In this document: positions 58,990 through 64,000 of the stretch, in pieces
How positions within the stretch are numbered: the stretch's first letter is position 1
Layout: each line of letters starts with the position of its first letter
DNA from: Pratylenchus scribneri
Lineage: Eukaryota > Nematoda > Chromadorea > Rhabditida > Pratylenchidae
DNA length: 64,000 nt
Direction of reading: 5' to 3'
NCBI GenBank assembly: GCA_030063045.1
Contig: JAQSEB010000154.1
Location: forward strand, 62,001-126,000
Translations under genes and position numbers: made by a program
The notes under the pieces: model-generated
The model's database searches: none
What the model was told of the DNA's origin: nothing
What the model saw: only the letters and a program-made list of their open reading frames with translations

Positions 58990-59523
58990 ATGAATAAAAT
59001 TGCTGCAATTTTGGCAATTCTCTTCTCCATTCAATACATCCAGCAATTGAATGGCGCAAATGTGCCAGTCTTTTTGGGAGGCGATGGCCGCACAATGGAA
59101 ACCGCTGTCATCGTCAATTTGGACACCGAAATGCGAGGAATTCAGGCCGAATATATGGTAATTTATTAATTTATTAAAAAATTTTATTTAAATATTTTTG
59201 CTATATTTCTGAAATTTTGGGAATAATTTTTTTGGAAATTTTATAATAAAATTCAATTAAATTTAAAATATTAAAATATGAGAATTAATTTTAATTCCAT
59301 TAATATTTATCGAAATTTTAAAATATTTTTATATTTATTTACAAATATTATAAAATTGAATAATTTTTAGTATTTGGCTCAACATTTTCCCGAATACAAG
59401 ACCAAAATGCAGGCATTGATGTCCGGCGAAGGTGGCAAATATTATGATAGAATGGAGTTGGAATCAGCCGACGGAAAAACATTGACCATTTTCTTTGATA
59501 TCACCAAATTTTTTGGCCATTAA
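58990..59523 (+). CDS. Small secreted protein of unknown family
   Basis: Two exons, 58990-59157 and 59371-59523, joined in phase, give 106 residues. The first about 25 residues form a signal peptide (MNKIAAILAILFSIQYIQQL). The mature part reads VPVFLGGDGRTMETAVIVNL, then a charged helical segment (YLAQHFPEYKTKMQALMSG), and ends TLTIFFDITKFFGH. It has no cysteines. An in-frame ATG eight codons upstream (58966) is possible, but the start at 58990 gives a better signal peptide. A polyadenylation signal (aataaa) is at 59574. I do not recognise the family. Confidence 0.82.
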
Positions 59524-59579
59524 ATTCAAAGCAATTTTTGCATTTAAATGATGATTTTTAATTTCATAAAAATAATAAA

Positions 59580-60400
59580 TAAATAAATCATTTTGTGTGT
59601 TTTTTGGCACTAATATTGATTAATTTTATCCATAATTTCAAAATCGGTTGTAGAGAACAGAAAGCTGATGAGTCATAAAAAAATAGTTAAAATGTACTTT
59701 TTTATTTGCTATTTTCAATTTTACCTTCCATTTTCGTCCCATTTTTCCATTGTTGATGAGAATTTTTTATTCTCCAAAGCAATTGGGTCAACTATCCTTT
59801 GAGAAATGCTGTTTTTGGTGTCATTGCATTTGCCATTTCCATAGTAAATAAAAACATCACTAATGTAAGCAAAACATATTCCCATCATAAACGCTAAGAG
59901 AAATGTTAAAATGAAATTTGCACATCAGTCAGAATTCAGAATTATCCCCATTTCCCAATCAACTTTCCGTGAATACTAGCATTTTTTTGCAAATTCAGTG
60001 TCATTTAAAATATTCCTACTGATCGGAGAATAAGCTGAATTCGAGAAAATTAGTGATTTGATTACAATTAATAAAATGTTATGACCAAAAATAAAAACAA
60101 AAAAAAAGCCAAATTTGGCAGTTTTCGTTTTTGGTAATTTCTCCCATTTAGGATCAATAATTTTGATATTAAAATGCTCCCAAAAAAGAGGAAATTTCTG
60201 ATTCTGATCAATGGACAAAATTTGGGTACGGAAATTTGTAATTTATTGAGAAAAAGATTAACTATTCAAAATAGTCATAGAAAGGACAACAACAAAAAAT
60301 TCACCAATTTATTCCCGAGTATGCATGTTTATATTTTAAAAAAGCAAATGTCAATTTTAGATTTATTAAGAATATAAAATTATCACCGATTTTCTTTTTT
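59580..60400. other. Intergenic, no gene seen
   Basis: Small open frames on both strands (59976-60218, 60174-60377) lack any recognisable domain. Confidence 0.4.
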
Positions 60401-60404
60401 TATC

Positions 60405-61628
60405 ATGGCGGACAAAACATCAAAATTCACAACAACAACAAAATCATCAGCTCGTTCCATTGATCCGGTCACTAGTATGAATATGCCACCTCCTGTGGCT
60501 CAAAAGGTTATTTCATTCAAATAAATTATTGATTGATAAAAAAAATATTATTAAAATAATTAAAAATTTAAATCGGCCCTGATAAATTTTCTAATTTAAG
60601 CGTGAACAAATTTGTATAGAAAAAAAAGTATCTAAAATGGTTTTTAATTTTACTAGAATAAAAATAGAATTAGATTCTAAATGGCTATAAAATAATTTTG
60701 CTTATTTTTACATTAATAAATATATAAAATATTTAACAGAATTATGGCAACATCCTTCATGTCAATGTTGATTTTGCCCTGTTTTTTGACCGTCCAAGCC
60801 GTAATGATGCCGGCCAAATTGATGTGATTGGCACAAATCATTGGAAATTCAAAGCGCTGGATATTTCCATGGAAGTTATGGAGGGCTTATTGGTGGCAGA
60901 ATTGGGACAAATTGTGGTGGAACAAACTCTTCGTTTGCCACCGGTTAGTAAAATAATTAAATAAAATAATATTAAAATATATAATTTATGAAAAATTTAT
61001 TGATTTTTATGTATTTTCATAAAAATTATTAATTTTAATTTAATTCTTAAAATTATTTACGATGGGCTTACCAAGCAAGAATTTGACCTCAATTCTATCT
61101 TTATATTCATCTAATTTGGTAAACATTTACGAATGAAATTAATCAAAACAAAGCTGACATTTACCTAATTGGTAGTTTCGATGGGAACTGGGAACTGTCC
61201 CTCTGATTCATTGAGTGGTGGAGTGTGGACTGTGGAAAAAAAAATTGATTTAGGAGATCTAATTTATTGAATTTGATTAGAAATTGTTAGAAAAAATTAT
61301 GACAAAATAGCGTCAAAATAGTCCAATATCGGGCATTTTTCTTTTTACTGGTCATATCATTCTTGACTTTGACTGTTATGTTAGACAATAATTTTGATAT
61401 CAAAATGTTCCGAAAAAAAGATTAACCAAATGGAAATAAATATTGAGAAATTATAATTAATTAAATATTATTAATATTAAATTCTAATCCATTAATAATT
61501 TTAAGGGTTCCCGTTACATTGTGGATTCGGCCAATATTAGGACATACGATCAACTTCAGCTGATCAATGCGCAAGAAGAATTTGTGACCGCTGGTGCACA
61601 CTATTCGCTGATCATATATCGAATTTAA
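60405..61628 (+). CDS. Small soluble protein of unknown family, three exons
   Basis: Exons 60405-60506 (34 codons), 60740-60943 (68 codons) and 61506-61628 (40 codons plus stop) join in phase 0 each time, giving 142 residues. The N-terminus is polar, serine- and threonine-rich (SKFTTTTKSSARS) and ends PPPVAQK. The rest looks like a compact beta-rich domain: NILHVNVDFALFFDRPSR, DVIGTNHWKFKALDISMEV, then SRYIVDSANIRTYDQLQLI and AHYSLIIYRI. No signal peptide or membrane helix. The lines of one clear frame across all three exons make the gene credible, but I cannot name it. Confidence 0.75.
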
Positions 61629-62700
61629 GCAGAATGATGGAAGAAATGATAAAGTTGGAAATACAATTTGATGAACAATGGAATATTTCATAAATAATAT
61701 TTGAAGTATAATACTTTGATATTTAAAATTTAATGCAATTATGTTGAATAAAAGATTACATTTTATGCTTAATTATTAATCTGATACGGTGAATTTGAAA
61801 AAAACATCCACAGAATATATAAAAAAATTAAAGACAATCACAAAATTAAAAAAAAAGGTCAAAAATCATAAAGGCATAATTCCTTGAGTGAATTCTAAAT
61901 AAATATTAAGGGTAGAATAAAATTTTATCTAATGTTGCCAATTTTTATTGTCCAAATAAAATTCATAAAAAAAATGACCTACTAATTGTGCTTTTTTTGC
62001 AGCAATAAACCCCAGACGCCCATACAATTGCCCATTTTAATTTAAGTGAGGAGTGAATGGGATATTAAAATTATCAGTAATGTAAATTTTAAATCTATTA
62101 TATCTCTCTTCATTTCCTTTAAAAATATGCTAATTGTCTTGTGATTATTGTTGCCAAAAAAATTCACTTTCAATGAAAAAAAATTTGTCTCAATTTTATT
62201 TGCTTAACGGAAGAAGTATAGAAGGTAATGATCGATTTTGAACATGGAAAAGAAATTATATTAATAAAACAATTAAAAGCGAATAAAATTATCGAATAAT
62301 TTAAGAATTTTTTTTTGGATAATGTTAAACCCAGTGAAAATAATTTTTAAGCAACATTTTTATGTTTATGGCCATATAACTTAGCCAAAATGAAAATGAT
62401 AGAAATTACAATTTTTTATAATGCAGTCAGATTTGGCCACATTTAATGGCCACAATAAATGCACATTTTTCGACAAAAATTTTTGGTAAATTAAATGATT
62501 CTACATTTTATGAATAGATTAATTATTATTATATCATTTATGATTTTTTATACAATTTTTTAAATATATTTAATTAATTAAAAAAATAAAATAATTGTAA
62601 ATTAATATTTATGGTTGATTCTATTAAATATTTCATAGTTCGTAACCAAAATTGAACATCCAAATATAAAAAAATATTAATTTTAATTATTGATTTCACA
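61629..62700. other. Intergenic, no gene seen
   Basis: A+T-rich region downstream of the small plus-strand gene and of the minus-strand receptor gene. Confidence 0.4.
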
Positions 62701-62707
62701 TTCTTGA

Positions 62708-64000
62708 CTAATTTTTGCCAAAGAGCTGACTCGAATGGATTGCATCTATTACGGCCACTTTATTCTCATTGTTTTCGTCCATCAATTTCCAACGTCCCAT
62801 GGAAATACACCAAAATGTCCATGCAAAAATTGAACGAAATTGGCGACGAATTAGACGACGAAAATCATCGCAAATAATTGTCAGACATATTTCTTCAGAA
62901 ATTTGTGAAAAATAAAAGATGGGCACTTTAAGTGTGATCATCAAGTCATTCATTAAATTTGACATTTTTTCGATTGTAATGGACTGAATGATTTGGAGGA
63001 CAACGAAATCCAACAAGAATGGGACTAGGCTGACCAAACATGCAATTGAAATTTTCCAATTGTCTTTTTCCATCATTGTTGTTCCTTCCATCATATGGGC
63101 GCTCGACGCAACTTTGTCTGAAATGGTCCAAAATGAGATTAATTGAATCGAAAAAAATGTGAAGCTATTTCGGTACTTTTCGAGTTTGGATCCGCTTTTT
63201 TCTTGGCAAAAGAAAAAGTGGGAAAAGTGAAGGATTCTCCCTTTTAGGGATAAGGTTAGGGATAGGTTTACATCATCATCCGTAACCTATCCCTAAATGA
63301 CCCAAACCCTAATTTTGATGACCCAAATGGGGGAACCTTCACTTTTCCTATTGTGAAGAAAAAGAGGACCTAAACTCCACAATACCGCCACTTCAATAAT
63401 AAGTGTGCCATTTTGTTTTTTTTTAATTCCACAAAGAAGCAACTAATTTGTGAAAGAGATATACCTACCATTCTTAAATTTCCTTTAAAAAGTGGTATTT
63501 CTATTTTCAAAAAGAAAACATTTCTAAAATAAGCAACTTTTTCTAAAAAATATTTTATTTTCAAAAACATAATATAACTTTTAAAAATATATTTGAAAAT
63601 ATTTTTGTCTTTCCACTTGTTTATTTTTTTTCTCTGATTTTCTTTTTTTTGCTACAGATAAAGAATGTCCCACAAATATATTAAATAGCTAAATCAAATT
63701 TAATATTTTACATTTAATCCAAAGAAATTTGACGGAAATGAGTGCATAAAGGCCCATTGAAAAAATGATTGAAAATTTCTCCAAATATCGGCTGCGTGAA
63801 AAAATTGCAAATGGGAAGTCGATTTTATTCAACTCAACGTAATTGGAAATTGGGGCCAATATTGTGGAAATGACCCAAATTAAAATGCAAACTTTTTGAA
63901 TGAATCTGAAAAAAAAAAATTATTTAATTTTTGATCTATAAAAGATTTGCCTCTTTTTTGACCATTTTGAATAGCTGAATGGGAAATAGATTGCATGAAT
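62708..64000 (-). CDS. 7TM chemoreceptor, cut by the window edge
   Basis: Exon 63117-62708 encodes a helix (ISIACLVSLVPFLLDFVVL), a last helix followed by CDDFRRLIRRQF, and a polar tail to the stop. The preceding exon, about 63907-63688, holds two helices (IQKVCILIWVISTILAPISN and the stretch ending ALISVKFLW). At the window edge (64000 to about 63960) a further exon reads AIYFPFSYSKWSKK, like the AI.FP segment after helix 3 in nematode Srg/Srv receptors. The remaining 5' part lies beyond 64000. Expected role: G-protein-coupled odour or taste receptor in sensory neurons. Exact family uncertain. Confidence 0.65.
63205..63360. mobile_element. Small inverted-repeat element in a chemoreceptor intron
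   Basis: ggaaaagtgaaggattctccc near 63220 is mirrored by gggggaaccttcacttttcc near 63330. Inside, ttagggataggtttac pairs with gtaacctatccctaa. It lies in the intron between the last two exons of the partial chemoreceptor. Confidence 0.55.

Overview
The window looks like nuclear DNA of a nematode. It is very A+T rich, introns are short (often 40-90 bp), and it carries nematode-type chemoreceptors (Srsx-like, Srab-like), a LITE-1/EGL-47/GUR-type gustatory receptor, and U1 and U5 snRNA genes. I could confirm three GC-AG introns by reading frame. Frequent GC-AG introns have been reported in cyst nematodes, so a tylenchid plant parasite is a reasonable guess, but I cannot fix the genus.

Layout. 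1-9655 is a tandem satellite of about 69 units of about 140 bp, with mixed variants and higher-order structure. 9.7-15.2 kb holds two chemoreceptor genes on the minus strand, the first apparently lacking its last two membrane helices. 16.9-24 kb holds an intact gene for a secreted protein of unknown function (minus) and two rearranged, broken copies of it; one intron of a broken copy contains two nested transposons. 25.3-26.0 kb is a four-exon metallothionein gene (plus) whose first coding exon is just the ATG. 28.9-34.5 kb is an 11-exon gustatory-receptor-like gene (plus), fully reconstructed at 552 residues, with a small two-helix membrane protein gene nested antisense in one intron. 35.1-38.5 kb is an endonuclease/exonuclease/phosphatase-family enzyme (minus). 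39.0-40.6 kb is a small helical-repeat gene (plus) broken by a 925-bp palindromic transposon. 40.6-42.6 kb is a bHLH transcription factor (minus).

42.8-47.2 kb is mostly repeats and decayed sequence. 47.2-56.2 kb is a 17-exon Cys-loop ligand-gated channel subunit (plus, 569 residues). Its 5.1-kb intron contains a complete antisense gene for a secreted or surface-anchored, fibronectin-III-like protein. 56.7-57.3 kb is a divergent U1/U5 snRNA pair. 59.0-61.6 kb has two small plus-strand genes, one of them secreted. The right edge cuts a third chemoreceptor (minus).

The genes do not form an operon or a pathway. Several relate to the nervous system (receptors, channel, possibly the bHLH factor). 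The most notable structural features are the satellite, genes nested inside introns, GC-AG introns, and many palindromic (foldback) miniature transposons, some with target-site duplications still exact. Every gene model was joined by hand from open frames and splice sites; no database search was possible.
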